This document shows positions 1-6,959 of a stretch of 12,626 nucleotides of DNA, one piece after another; the first letter of the stretch is position 1, and every line of letters starts with the position of its first letter. The notes beneath the pieces are model-generated. The model searched no databases, was not told the origin of the DNA, and saw only the letters and a program-made list of their open reading frames with translations. Both the position numbers and the translations under genes were made by a program. Source of the DNA: Thermodesulfobacteriaceae bacterium (GTDB taxonomy: Bacteria > Desulfobacterota > Thermodesulfobacteria > Thermodesulfobacteriales > Thermodesulfobacteriaceae); assembly GCA_015494725.1 (NCBI GenBank), contig WGAR01000117.1, forward strand, positions 1-12,626, in the 5' to 3' direction.

Positions 1-557
1 GGACGCTGGTGGAGTTTCTCCAGGTTGCGGATGGCCTCCTTGACCAGGTCCTTTATGCTCTGGAAGCCCTCTTTTTCGGAATAGGCCCGCAGTTCAAAGA
101 TGGATTTTTCCGCCGCCTCCAGGATATCCTCTACCGGTTCGGTGGCCTCGTAGGCCCGGGCGGCGATCTCCGTGGCGGTGCGGATGAGACGGCGAAGCAG
201 GGCCTTTTCCCGTACGATCTCCGCATAGTAAACCGCATGGGCCGAGGTGGGCAGAAGCCCTGCTAGCTCCGCCAGATAGGACGCTCCTCCGATGTCCTCC
301 AGGGTGCCCCGGGAAAGAAGCTCGTCGTGTACGGTAACCAGATCGATGGGTTCGTGACGTTCGAAAAGGGCCAGCATGGCCCGATAGATCTCCGCATGGG
401 CCTCCCGATAGAAGTCGTCCGGGGAGAGGATCTCCACCACCTTGAGGATTACCGAAGGGTCCAGGAAGATACTGCCCAGAACCGCCCTTTCCGCCTCCAG
501 ATTCTGAGGCGGAAGCCGGTCCAGCAGCAGAGCCGGGGCTTCCTTGCGGCGAGCCAA
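1..557 (-). CDS. dnaB: Replicative DNA helicase DnaB, N-terminal part (cut by the left window edge)
   Basis: Hexameric helicase that unwinds DNA at the replication fork and interacts with primase. Only the first 185 codons are present; the RecA-like ATPase domain lies outside the window. Reading the minus strand, the protein contains PPQNLEAERAVLGSIFLD near residues 17-34, the hallmark opening of the DnaB N-terminal helical domain, then DDFYREAHAEIYRAM, DLVTVHDEL and GGASYLAEL, all in the family order, followed by the start of the linker region. No ATG or GTG lies in frame at the right place; a TTG at 557-555, two bases after the rplI stop, with a GGAAG element about 8 bases upstream, gives the short N-terminus expected. 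The tight spacing implies cotranscription and translational coupling with rplI. I am sure of the family; the exact start is inferred. Any intein in the ATPase domain could not be seen here. Confidence 0.93.
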   Translation of the reverse strand, partial: MARRKEAPALLLDRLPPQNLEAERAVLGSIFLDPSVILKVVEILSPDDFYREAHAEIYRAMLALFERHEPIDLVTVHDELLSRGTLEDIGGASYLAELAGLLPTSAHAVYYAEIVREKALLRRLIRTATEIAARAYEATEPVEDILEAAEKSIFELRAYSEKEGFQSIKDLVKEAIRNLEKLHQR

Positions 558-559
558 AA

Positions 560-1009
560 CTATTCTTCCAGCGGTACCACGTTTATTTTGACCCTGGCGG
601 TGACCTCCGGGGAGATTCGAATGGGGACTTCGTATTCTCCCAGGGTCTTGATGGGGGCCTCCAGCAGGACCTGTTTACGGGAGATCTCCAGGCCCTGCTC
701 CGCCAGGGCATTAACAATGTCCTGGGCGGAAACCGAACCGTAAAGACGATCCTCCTCGATGACCCGCTGAGGCAGGGTGAGGGTGAGGGATTCCAGCTTT
801 TCCGCAAGGCTCATATGTTTTTTGCGTTCCCGTTCGGCCTTGGCCAGGATGATCTGCCGCTCCCGCTCCATGGCCGCCAGATTCTTGCGGTTGGCCGGGA
901 TGGCCAGACCCTTGGGCAGGAGATAGTTGCGGGCATAACCGTCCTTTACCCGTACCACATCCCCGGGTTTCCCCAGCTTGGGCACATGGGTGCGCAGGAT
1001 CACCTCCAT
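560..1009 (-). CDS. rplI: 50S ribosomal protein L9
   Basis: Binds 23S rRNA in the large subunit at the base of the L1 stalk and helps hold reading frame. The 149-residue product has the normal bacterial length and two-domain layout. The N-terminal domain opens MEVILRTHVPKLGKPGDVV and carries the conserved VKDGYARNYLLPKGLA at about residues 21-36. A long charged connecting helix spans about residues 41-75 (NLAAMERERQ onward). The C-terminal domain contains DRLYGSVSAQDI around 87-98, the family signature, and ends in VTARVKINVVPLEE. The start ATG is preceded by GGGAGG with 6 bases of spacing; that site overlaps the end of rpsR, whose stop is 2 bases upstream, so the two are probably coupled. 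Fourth gene of the tRNA-rpsF-rpsR-rplI-dnaB unit. Nothing unusual in it. Confidence 0.97.
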   Translation of the reverse strand: MEVILRTHVPKLGKPGDVVRVKDGYARNYLLPKGLAIPANRKNLAAMERERQIILAKAERERKKHMSLAEKLESLTLTLPQRVIEEDRLYGSVSAQDIVNALAEQGLEISRKQVLLEAPIKTLGEYEVPIRISPEVTARVKINVVPLEE

Positions 1010-1011
1010 GG

Positions 1012-1287
1012 TTAGCCTCCCATACGGACGATCTCTTCGGGCTCAAGCTCCGCCACAAAGGGAAGCAGGGCCATGATCCGGGCCCGTTTGATGGCTGTGG
1101 TGAGCCGACGTTGATGATAGGCACAGGTCCCGGTCTGACGGCGATGGATGATCTTGCCCCGCTCGGTAAGAAAGGGCCTGAGCACGTCGGGTTCCTTGTA
1201 ATCAATCTTGAGATTGGGATCCGCGCAGAACCGACAGACCTTCTTGCGGGGGAAAAATCTCCTTCTTACCGTGGTCTGATCCGCCAT
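1012..1287 (-). CDS. rpsR: 30S ribosomal protein S18, zinc-binding (C+) form
   Basis: Small-subunit protein that pairs with S6 and binds the central domain of 16S rRNA on the platform. The 91-residue product carries the core signature YKEPDVLRPFLTERGKI (about 30-46) and RRQTGTCAYHQRRLTTAIKRAR (about 49-70; family S18 pattern). Cys18, Cys21, Cys55 and His58 make a C-x2-C...C-x2-H set, the metal-binding version of S18 that some bacteria keep and others have lost; zinc binding is inferred from this pattern. The ATG has a strong AAGGAGG 7 bases upstream. The gap to rpsF is 24 bases and rplI follows after 2. No ssb gene lies between rpsF and rpsR, unlike in many bacteria. Confidence 0.97.
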   Translation of the reverse strand: MADQTTVRRRFFPRKKVCRFCADPNLKIDYKEPDVLRPFLTERGKIIHRRQTGTCAYHQRRLTTAIKRARIMALLPFVAELEPEEIVRMGG

Positions 1288-1311
1288 AAGAGGGCCTCCT
1301 TAAACGAAATT

Positions 1312-1665
1312 TTAGGCCGCTTCGGCCGCGATTTCTTCTTCCTCGGGCTGATAACGATCTTCCAGTTTGACCACGATGAACCGGATCACCCGTTCATCTA
1401 TGCGGAAGAATTGTTCCAACCGGGGGGGAAGATCGGCGTTTCCGTAAAATTCTACCAGGATATAATAGCCCTGTTTCTTCTTCTCGATGGGATAGGCCAG
1501 CTTGCGCATCCCCCATTCGTCCACCTTGAGCACCCTGCCGTCGTGTTCCTCCACCAGGCGCTGGATCCGATCCAGGACTTCCTGCCGCTCCTCCACCCGG
1601 TCGGGATGGATGATGAAAAGGGTTTCGTACTTGCGGATACGCTTGGGACGACGATATTCCAGCAT
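1312..1665 (-). CDS. rpsF: 30S ribosomal protein S6
   Basis: Small-subunit protein forming a heterodimer with S18 on the 16S central domain. The 117-residue product has the ferredoxin-like S6 sequence: RKYETLFIIHPD (about 11-22), DEWGMRKLAYPIEKKKQGYY (about 49-68) and RIDERVIRFIVVKLED (about 88-103). Its N-terminus has about ten extra basic residues before the usual RKYE start, and its C-terminus is a short acidic tail (EEEEIAAEAA). The chosen ATG is supported by GGAGG at 1672-1676 in the antisense orientation with 6 bases of spacing. First protein gene after tRNA-Val; a hairpin at 1684-1713 lies only a few bases upstream of the ribosome-binding site and may be the target for feedback by the S6:S18 dimer. 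Confidence 0.97.
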   Translation of the reverse strand: MLEYRRPKRIRKYETLFIIHPDRVEERQEVLDRIQRLVEEHDGRVLKVDEWGMRKLAYPIEKKKQGYYILVEFYGNADLPPRLEQFFRIDERVIRFIVVKLEDRYQPEEEEIAAEAA

Positions 1666-1683
1666 CTCTAACCTCCCCTCGGT

Positions 1684-1713
1684 CTTGCGGCCCCCGGTGC
1701 CTCCGGGAGCAAG
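1684..1713 (-). promoter_or_regulatory. Candidate S6:S18-binding mRNA leader hairpin upstream of rpsF
   Basis: Read on the minus strand, this 30-base stretch forms an outer stem CTTGC/GCAAG and an inner stem CCCGG/CCGGG capped by a 5-base loop (AGGCA). The two stems are separated by one base (T) on the 5' side and by GGCC on the 3' side, so the 3' asymmetric loop holds a CCG trinucleotide against the lower stem. Known rpsF leaders in many bacteria have such a two-stem hairpin with a bulged CCG that mimics the 16S rRNA site of S6:S18. The hairpin ends about 8 bases before the rpsF Shine-Dalgarno, so bound protein could block initiation. No T-run follows, which argues against a plain terminator. 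The structure is visible; the function is inferred from position and shape. Confidence 0.55.
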
Positions 1714-1733
1714 GAGTTAAATAGCCATCACTC

Positions 1734-1808
1734 TGGTGGGCGGTGCTGGATTCGAACCAGCGACTTCCACCGTGTGAGGATGACGCTCTACCACTGAGCT
1801 AACCGCCC
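1734..1808 (-). tRNA. tRNA-Val (anticodon CAC), CCA encoded
   Basis: The minus strand folds into a complete cloverleaf: acceptor GGGCGGT/ACCGCCC (7 bp, perfect), D arm GCTC/GAGC with a 7-base loop AGTGGTA, anticodon arm TCATC/GGTGG (including T-G pairs), loop CTCACAC with anticodon CAC at 1774-1776, variable loop of 5 bases, T arm GCTGG/CCAGC with loop TTCGAAT. Discriminator is A and the 3' CCA is encoded at 1734-1736. It reads GUG valine codons, which are very common in this window (GTG is a main Val codon). It lies upstream of rpsF on the same strand with a promoter just 5' of it, so it may be transcribed together with the ribosomal protein genes and released by RNase P and 3' processing. 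Confidence 0.97.
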
Positions 1809-1818
1809 ACCGCTTCCA

Positions 1819-1846
1819 AATATATCCCGCTTTTGGACCTGTGCAA
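1819..1846 (-). promoter_or_regulatory. Promoter candidate for tRNA-Val and the rpsF operon
   Basis: On the minus strand TTGCAC (1846-1841) is followed after 16 bases by TATATT (1824-1819), the latter matching five of six bases of the sigma-70 -10 consensus; the -35 is weaker (TTG conserved). The -10 ends 10 bases before the tRNA 5' end, so transcription would start at or a few bases before the mature tRNA. It is the only AT-rich stretch nearby on this strand, and I see no other promoter before rpsF. Confidence 0.6.
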
Positions 1847-1869
1847 GCCCCCTTCCCGGAAAACTCCAT

Positions 1870-1898
1870 TTGCCTTTTTCCGGTAAGAGCAGTATCAT
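1870..1898 (+). promoter_or_regulatory. Promoter candidate for the radical SAM-moxR operon
   Basis: TTGCCT (1870-1875) and TATCAT (1893-1898) are separated by exactly 17 bases; they match 4 of 6 and 5 of 6 consensus bases. Transcription would start near 1905, leaving a leader of about 14 bases before the ATG at 1919. It is arranged back to back with the tRNA-Val promoter, the two -35 boxes being about 23 bases apart. Its position rules against the longer open frame that begins at 1841. Confidence 0.5.
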
Positions 1899-1918
1899 CT
1901 AAACACGGTTATCGAAAG

Positions 1919-3286
1919 ATGAATATTGTAGGCATAGAACCCCGAAATACACGCACGCATGTCTTTTCCGCCTTTCGTCTTCCCCGTCTGGCCCTCCCCC
2001 TCTTGGGGACCATGCTCCGGGATCGGGGACATCGGGTTACGGTATTCCTGGAGGAATGGGGAGAGGTGGACGAGTCGGTGGTGCGGGAGGCGGATCTAGT
2101 GCTCATCTCCACCATTACCCCCACCGCCCCCCGGGCCTATGCCCTGGCCGAGCGCATCCGTCGCACCTACGGCAAACCCGTGGTCCTGGGTGGTCCGCAT
2201 GTAACCTTCTGTCCGGATGAGGCCCTGGAGTATGCGGATTTTGTGGTGCGCGGGGAAGGGGAGTTCACGGTGCTGGATCTGGTGGAGGCCCTTTCCAACG
2301 GAGGAGGGTGGGAGAAGATCGCCGGCCTTTCCTACCGGCGGGGCGAGGAAAAGATCCACAATCCGGCCCGGGAGGGGTTCGTGGAGCTGGACGATCTCCC
2401 GGTCCCGGATTTTTCCCTGGTGCCCGGGGTTTCAGCCGAAAAATTGCGCATCTACCCCATAATGACCTCCCGGGGGTGCCCGTACGGTTGCATTTTCTGT
2501 TCGGTTATTGCCATGTTCGGTCGGCGCTACCGGTATCGTTCCTCGGAGTTGATCCTGGAGGAACTCTCCCGCATCCAGGCCGGACAGCACGTCTTCTTTT
2601 ACGACGACAATTTCGCCGCCAACCGCAAGCGAACCAAGGAATTGCTGGAGAGCCTGGTGCGCCGGGGTTTTCGGGGGGGATGGTCGGCTCAGGTACGTAT
2701 CGATATCTATAAGGACCCGGAGCTCCTGGAACTCATGCGCCGGAGCGGGTGTTTTGTGGTTTATATCGGGCTGGAATCGGTCAATCCCGAGACCCTCAAG
2801 GCCTTCCGGAAGGGAATTACCTATCAGGAAATCGAGGAGGGCATTCGCACCCTGCACCGTTACGGTATTCGAGTCCATGGGATGTTCGTTCTGGGGGCGG
2901 ATACCGACACCGAGGAGACCATCCAGGCCACCCTGGAGTTTGCCCGACGGGTGGGGCTGGATTCGGCCCAGTTTTTGATCCTTACCCCTGTCCCCGGGAC
3001 CCGGCTCTTTGAGGACTATCAAAAGGCCGGAAGGATCTTCGAAACCTCCTGGGATCTTTACGATGGACACCATGTGGTCTTCCGTCCGGCGCAACTTTCG
3101 GCCCGGCGCCTTCAGGAGCTCTCCTACCTTCTGCACTGCCGTTTCTATTCCCTGAGAGAGGCCCTGCGTTTCCTGCTTCGAGGCGATCTCTACGGGGCTT
3201 ATCTGCGCTATCTGGGTCGGGGGTTCGTGAAACGCTGGTGGCGCGAGAACCGGGAATTTTTCCGGCGCCTGGAGGCGATGTCCTGA
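1919..3286 (+). CDS. B12-binding domain radical SAM protein (BchE/methylthiotransferase-like class)
   Basis: Predicted iron-sulfur enzyme generating a 5'-deoxyadenosyl radical; substrate not recognisable. The 455-residue product has an N-terminal cobalamin-binding Rossmann-like domain (about 1-125) with GMLRDRGH-like TMLRDRGHRVTVF at 31-43, GGPHVTF at 91-97 and RGEGEF at 111-116; the cobalt-ligating DxHxxG motif is absent, as is common in this class. The radical SAM core (about 182-395) carries Cys187, Cys191 and Cys194 in C-x3-C-x2-C (SRGCPYGCIFCS), then FYDDNFAANRKRT, and GLES for SAM contact. The last 55 residues are helical and basic. The frame is open from 1841, but the ATG at 1919 fits the family N-terminus (MNIVGIEP) and the promoter at 1870-1898; the ribosome-binding site is weak (GAAAG). 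Its end overlaps the moxR-like gene, suggesting an operon with it. Confidence 0.9.
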   Translation: MNIVGIEPRNTRTHVFSAFRLPRLALPLLGTMLRDRGHRVTVFLEEWGEVDESVVREADLVLISTITPTAPRAYALAERIRRTYGKPVVLGGPHVTFCPDEALEYADFVVRGEGEFTVLDLVEALSNGGGWEKIAGLSYRRGEEKIHNPAREGFVELDDLPVPDFSLVPGVSAEKLRIYPIMTSRGCPYGCIFCSVIAMFGRRYRYRSSELILEELSRIQAGQHVFFYDDNFAANRKRTKELLESLVRRGFRGGWSAQVRIDIYKDPELLELMRRSGCFVVYIGLESVNPETLKAFRKGITYQEIEEGIRTLHRYGIRVHGMFVLGADTDTEETIQATLEFARRVGLDSAQFLILTPVPGTRLFEDYQKAGRIFETSWDLYDGHHVVFRPAQLSARRLQELSYLLHCRFYSLREALRFLLRGDLYGAYLRYLGRGFVKRWWRENREFFRRLEAMS

Positions 3287-4206
3287 ACCGGGAGAAACTT
3301 TCCTCGGTCCGTTCCCGGCTGGAGGAGGTTATCCGGGGGAAAGCGCAGGAGGTGGAGCTGGCCCTGGTGTGTTTTCTGGCCCGCGGACACCTCTTGCTCG
3401 AGGATCTCCCCGGCACCGGGAAGACCACCCTGGCCCTGGCTCTGGCCCGGGTTACCGGATGTGCCTTCCGTAAGGTGGCCTTTACCAGCGATCTTCTGCC
3501 CGCGGATATCTTGGGAGCCGAGGTCTGGCGCCCGGAAAAAGGGGTCTTTGAATTCAAACCCGGACCCATTTTTACCCATATTCTCCTGGCCGATGAGATC
3601 AATCGGGCCAGCCCCCGCACGCAGAGCGCCCTTCTGGAGGCCATGGCCGAGGGGAAGGTTTCGGTGGGAGGCAAGACCTATCCCCTTCCCCGTCCCTTTA
3701 TGGTCATCGCCACCCAGAATCCGGAGGACCTTCAGGGCACCTATCCTCTGCCGGAGTCTCAGCTGGATCGGTTTCTCCTGCGGCTTTCCCTGGGCTATCC
3801 CGATCCGGAGGAGGAAAAGAAGATCCTTCAGGCCGACGGCTATTATGAGGCTGCCTGCGATCTTCCGGCGGTGCTTTCGCCGGAGGAGGCCCGGGCCCTC
3901 CAGGAAGAGGTCCGCCGGGTACGGGTCTCGGAGCGGCTTCTCGCCTATTTACTGGAGCTGGCCGCGGAATCCCGCCGCCACCGGGAATTCCGTTACGGAT
4001 TTTCCACCCGCGGACTCCTGGCCCTGAAACAGGCGGCCCAGGCCCTGGCCTATATCCGGGGGCGAGACTTCGTGACCCCGGAGGAGGTCAAGGCCGTGTT
4101 CGTACCGGTGGCCTATCCCCGTCTCCTTCCCCGGGGCGAAATCCCGCCTCCGGCCCGGGAGGAAATGCTGCGCGAATTCCTGGAACAGGTCCCGGTACCC
4201 CTGTGA
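3238..4206 (+). CDS. MoxR family AAA+ ATPase
   Basis: MoxR proteins are AAA+ ATPases thought to act as chaperones in maturing partner proteins, usually encoded beside DUF58 or VWA proteins, as here. Counting from the GTG at 3238, Walker A is LPGTGKTT at 57-64, Walker B is ILLADE at 115-120, sensor 1 is ATQNP at 158-162, and QLDRF at 175-179 holds the conserved arginine; the lid domain with STRGLLALKQAA follows. No membrane segment. The start is uncertain: GTG 3238 gives 322 residues and a 49-base overlap with the radical SAM gene, but the first 15 residues look unlike the family. A CTG at 3283, overlapping the upstream stop by 4 bases and preceded by GGAGG, would give 307 residues. Both imply coupling. 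Downstream it overlaps the DUF58 gene by 4 bases (GTGA). Confidence 0.93.
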   Translation: MAREPGIFPAPGGDVLNREKLSSVRSRLEEVIRGKAQEVELALVCFLARGHLLLEDLPGTGKTTLALALARVTGCAFRKVAFTSDLLPADILGAEVWRPEKGVFEFKPGPIFTHILLADEINRASPRTQSALLEAMAEGKVSVGGKTYPLPRPFMVIATQNPEDLQGTYPLPESQLDRFLLRLSLGYPDPEEEKKILQADGYYEAACDLPAVLSPEEARALQEEVRRVRVSERLLAYLLELAAESRRHREFRYGFSTRGLLALKQAAQALAYIRGRDFVTPEEVKAVFVPVAYPRLLPRGEIPPPAREEMLREFLEQVPVPL

Positions 4207-5060
4207 AAACCCGTTTTCGGGTGCGTATAACCACCGCCGGGTATCTCTACATCGCCCTGACCCTGGCCGTGGCCCTGGCCGGGGTGAACACCGGAAACAA
4301 CCTCCTGTACCTTTCCGCCTCGGCCCTTCTGGCCCTGATGACCCTTTCCGGACTCCTTTCCGTACTCAATCTCCTGGGGCTTTCCGTGAGGATCGAACCC
4401 CCGGAAGAGACCTTCGCCGGAGTCCCCTCTCCCTTCGGGATCCATCTTCAGGCCCGGGGCTGGCCCAGGTTCTTCCTGCGGGTGCGCCTCCTCGAGGGAG
4501 AGAGCCGGGTTCTTTATCTCCGGGACAGGTGCCGGGTTCTTCTCTGGGTCCGTCCTCCCCGCCGCGGCGAGATCCATCTGCCTCCCCTGGAGATCTATTC
4601 CGGATATCCTCTGGGCCTCTTCCGACGCTCCCGTTTCTGGCCGTTAGGGATACGTCTTCTGGTCTATCCCCGGCCCCTTCCCGGCAGGGTTCCCCTTTCG
4701 GTTCGGGATACCGTTCCGGTCCCTTCTTCCGGGGCCCGTTTCCGGCCACCCGAACCGGAGGAGTTCTCCGGCCTGGGCCCTTACCGGGAGGGTATTCCGG
4801 CCAGTCGGATTGCCTGGCGGGCCTCCGCCCGCACCGGGACCCTGCGCATGAAGGAGTTCGAGGGAGGCGGAGGGCGAACCCTGATCCTGGATCTGGGGGC
4901 TACCCCCTCGGAGGAGGAGCTGTCCCGGGCCACCCATCTTATCCTTCGCGCTCTGGGGGAGGGCTATGCGGTGGGGCTCAGATTGAAGGGGCAGGAGATT
5001 CCTCCGGGACGGGGGCCGCAAAAGCGCCGTCAGCTGCTGGAGGCCCTGGCCTATGCCTGA
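4203..5060 (+). CDS. DUF58 family membrane protein
   Basis: Protein of unknown function of the DUF58 family, typically found with a MoxR ATPase and a transglutaminase. The 285-residue product begins with two hydrophobic helices (about 12-28 and 33-58, the second rich in Leu), putting the rest in the cytoplasm or periplasm as a soluble beta-rich region. The family signature EFSGLGPYREGIPASRIAW starts at 187, followed by RASARTGTLRMKEFE; the usual Asp in REGD is Ile here, and the IAW variant also occurs in relatives linked to transglutaminases. The C-terminal segment (TLILDLGATPSEEEL) resembles the start of a VWA-like fold but no complete MIDAS motif is seen. GTG start at 4203 overlaps the moxR stop (GTGA). 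It overlaps the next gene by 8 bases. Confidence 0.9.
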   Translation: MKTRFRVRITTAGYLYIALTLAVALAGVNTGNNLLYLSASALLALMTLSGLLSVLNLLGLSVRIEPPEETFAGVPSPFGIHLQARGWPRFFLRVRLLEGESRVLYLRDRCRVLLWVRPPRRGEIHLPPLEIYSGYPLGLFRRSRFWPLGIRLLVYPRPLPGRVPLSVRDTVPVPSSGARFRPPEPEEFSGLGPYREGIPASRIAWRASARTGTLRMKEFEGGGGRTLILDLGATPSEEELSRATHLILRALGEGYAVGLRLKGQEIPPGRGPQKRRQLLEALAYA

Positions 5061-6948
5061 ACTGCGTCCCTTCAAGGTGGCCTGGATCCTGGCGGTGGCC
5101 TCGGTGGTCCTTCCCGGAGGCTTCCTGTACCGGGATCTTTCCCCGGTGGCCCTCTTCTTCCTGGGCGGGGTCCTCCTGTGGATCTTCCTGCGGGAAAGAC
5201 AGGGGGACCTCCGACCCCTCGGGGTGCGGGACCAGATCCTCTTGCTCCTGCCCTTCCTTTTCTGGACCATCCTTACCCTGCGTCTGGAGACGCTGGTGGT
5301 GCGTTTTGCGGATCTGCTTTTGATCCTGGCCGGGGTGAAATTCCTGGGAACCCGGACCCCGCGGGACATCCTCCAGATCTATCTCCTGGGGCTTCTCCTG
5401 CTGGTGGCCGCGGCGGTATGGCGTTTCGACCTCCTTTACGGGGCCCTCTTTGCCCTGGAGACCGCCCTTCTCATTTCCGGATTGCTCTTTCTTTTTGCCG
5501 CCCAGGAGGGGGAGAAGATCCCTCTGGCCCTGGCCCGGCGGCTGGCCTTCCTGGGGGTGCTCACCACCCTGGGGGTTTTTGTGCTTACGGCATTCTATTT
5601 TCTCTTTCTCCCCCGTCCGCAATATACCCTCTTTAGCGGGCCCTTTGGTTCCACCGTGCGCACCGGTCTTTCCGATCGGGTGGCTCCGGGAGAGATCGCC
5701 GCCCTTCAGGAGGATCCCAGCGTGGCCTTCCGGGTGCGCTGGCTCTCCGGGCCCCGTCCGGCCCGGCCCTATTTCCGGGTCTATGTGTACGGAAACTATC
5801 ACCGGGGTGTCTGGACCGCTCTCCGGAAGGGCCGGGGAGGGGGACCGAGGTCTTTACCGGGACCCCGGGCCAGGGTGGAGATCCTGCCCCAGGTGGAGAC
5901 CCGGGCCCTGCCGGTTCCGGGATATCCTTTGAAGGTGGAGACGGTGCGCGGACCTGTCGCCGAATCCGGTCCGGAGGGAACGGTGGTCCTTAAGAGGGAG
6001 GTGCTGGAACCGTCCCTCTGGCGTCTCACCGTGGTCCTGACCCCTTTCTTCCCGGCGGAGAGCCCTCCGGAAGATTTCCTTCGAGTCCCCCGTCGGATTC
6101 GGCTTTCCCTCAAACGGCTCGCCGAAGGTCTTCGTCGCTCCGACCCCCTAGAAACCGCCCGGGCCGTGGAAGCCTTCCTGCGTCGAAACTATACCTATAC
6201 CCTTTCCCCGGGGCCTCCTTCCGGGGAACCCCTCCTGTGGTTTCTCTTTTCCTCCCATCGGGGACATTGCGAGTACTTCGCCACGGCCATGGTCTTTTTG
6301 CTGCGCACCCTGGGGATCCCGGCCCGGGTGGTGGGGGGATATGCCGGCGGGCAGTGGAACCCCTTCGGCGGGTATTATCTCCTGCGGGAAAAAGACGCTC
6401 ACACCTGGGTGGAGGGCTGGATCCAGGGGAAGGGATGGATGCCCTTCGATCCGACGCCGGCCTCGGGATTCTCTTCCCGCCCCTCTCCCTTCAGGAGATG
6501 GCGTCTTCTCTGGGATTACCTGCAATTTCGCTGGTACTACTGGGTGGTGGAATACGATTTCTTGAAACAGATGCGTCTCCTTCGGCACCTGGCCGGGGGG
6601 CTGGGACATAGGCCCCGCCTGAGGCTGAATCCTCCCCGGCTCCGGCTCCCGGCCCTGGTGATTCTCCTGGGGCCGGGCCTGGTGGCTGGCGTTTTTCTTC
6701 TCCGGCGGAGAAGGTTTACCCCGGTGGAGCGTCTCCTCCGGGAATTCTCCCGGTACGGATGGCCCCGGAGGGCCTCCGAGACCTTAGGAGAGTATCTGGA
6801 GCGCGTGTCCCGCGAGCGTCCGGATCTCTCCTCCGAGCTTCGGACCTTCTGTGAACTCTATTATCAGGAGGTCTTCGGGGGGCAGGATACCCGGGCCGCT
6901 CAGAAGGAGCTCCTTTCCCGGATCCTCAGGCGTCTTCGATCCAGATAA
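5053..6948 (+). CDS. TgpA-type membrane transglutaminase-like protein (DUF3488/DUF4129)
   Basis: Integral membrane protein with an extracytoplasmic transglutaminase-like domain; in Pseudomonas the homologue TgpA is needed for viability but its substrate is not settled. The 631-residue product has about six to seven membrane helices in the first 187 residues, then a long outer region whose start (SDRVAPGEIAALQEDPSVAFRV, from 207) is typical of the family. The transglutaminase core has the Cys406-His450-Asp466 triad in GHCEYFATAM, DAHTWVEGW and FDPTP, all intact. A final membrane helix at about 532-550 precedes a cytoplasmic C-terminal DUF4129-like tail containing ETLGEYLERV. ATG at 5053 overlaps the DUF58 gene by 8 bases, so it is translationally coupled. 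Last gene of the radical SAM-moxR-DUF58-tgpA unit; an 87-base gap follows. Confidence 0.94.
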   Translation: MPELRPFKVAWILAVASVVLPGGFLYRDLSPVALFFLGGVLLWIFLRERQGDLRPLGVRDQILLLLPFLFWTILTLRLETLVVRFADLLLILAGVKFLGTRTPRDILQIYLLGLLLLVAAAVWRFDLLYGALFALETALLISGLLFLFAAQEGEKIPLALARRLAFLGVLTTLGVFVLTAFYFLFLPRPQYTLFSGPFGSTVRTGLSDRVAPGEIAALQEDPSVAFRVRWLSGPRPARPYFRVYVYGNYHRGVWTALRKGRGGGPRSLPGPRARVEILPQVETRALPVPGYPLKVETVRGPVAESGPEGTVVLKREVLEPSLWRLTVVLTPFFPAESPPEDFLRVPRRIRLSLKRLAEGLRRSDPLETARAVEAFLRRNYTYTLSPGPPSGEPLLWFLFSSHRGHCEYFATAMVFLLRTLGIPARVVGGYAGGQWNPFGGYYLLREKDAHTWVEGWIQGKGWMPFDPTPASGFSSRPSPFRRWRLLWDYLQFRWYYWVVEYDFLKQMRLLRHLAGGLGHRPRLRLNPPRLRLPALVILLGPGLVAGVFLLRRRRFTPVERLLREFSRYGWPRRASETLGEYLERVSRERPDLSSELRTFCELYYQEVFGGQDTRAAQKELLSRILRRLRSR

Positions 6949-6959
6949 CCCGGCACTGG

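Noticed and set aside
1684..1713. Hairpin as a rho-independent terminator of the tRNA
   Set aside because: No T-run follows on the minus strand, and its shape and position fit an rpsF leader better.
1841..1918. Upstream extension of the radical SAM gene
   Set aside because: The 26 extra residues lie over the predicted promoter, have no family similarity, and the ATG at 1919 fits the domain start.
2432..3136. Minus-strand open frame opposite the radical SAM gene
   Set aside because: No family motif or ribosome-binding site; entirely covered by a well-supported gene.
4644..5802. Long minus-strand open frames opposite DUF58 and tgpA
   Set aside because: Low-complexity Arg/Gly/Pro/Gln-rich translations, typical antisense shadows in GC-rich DNA.
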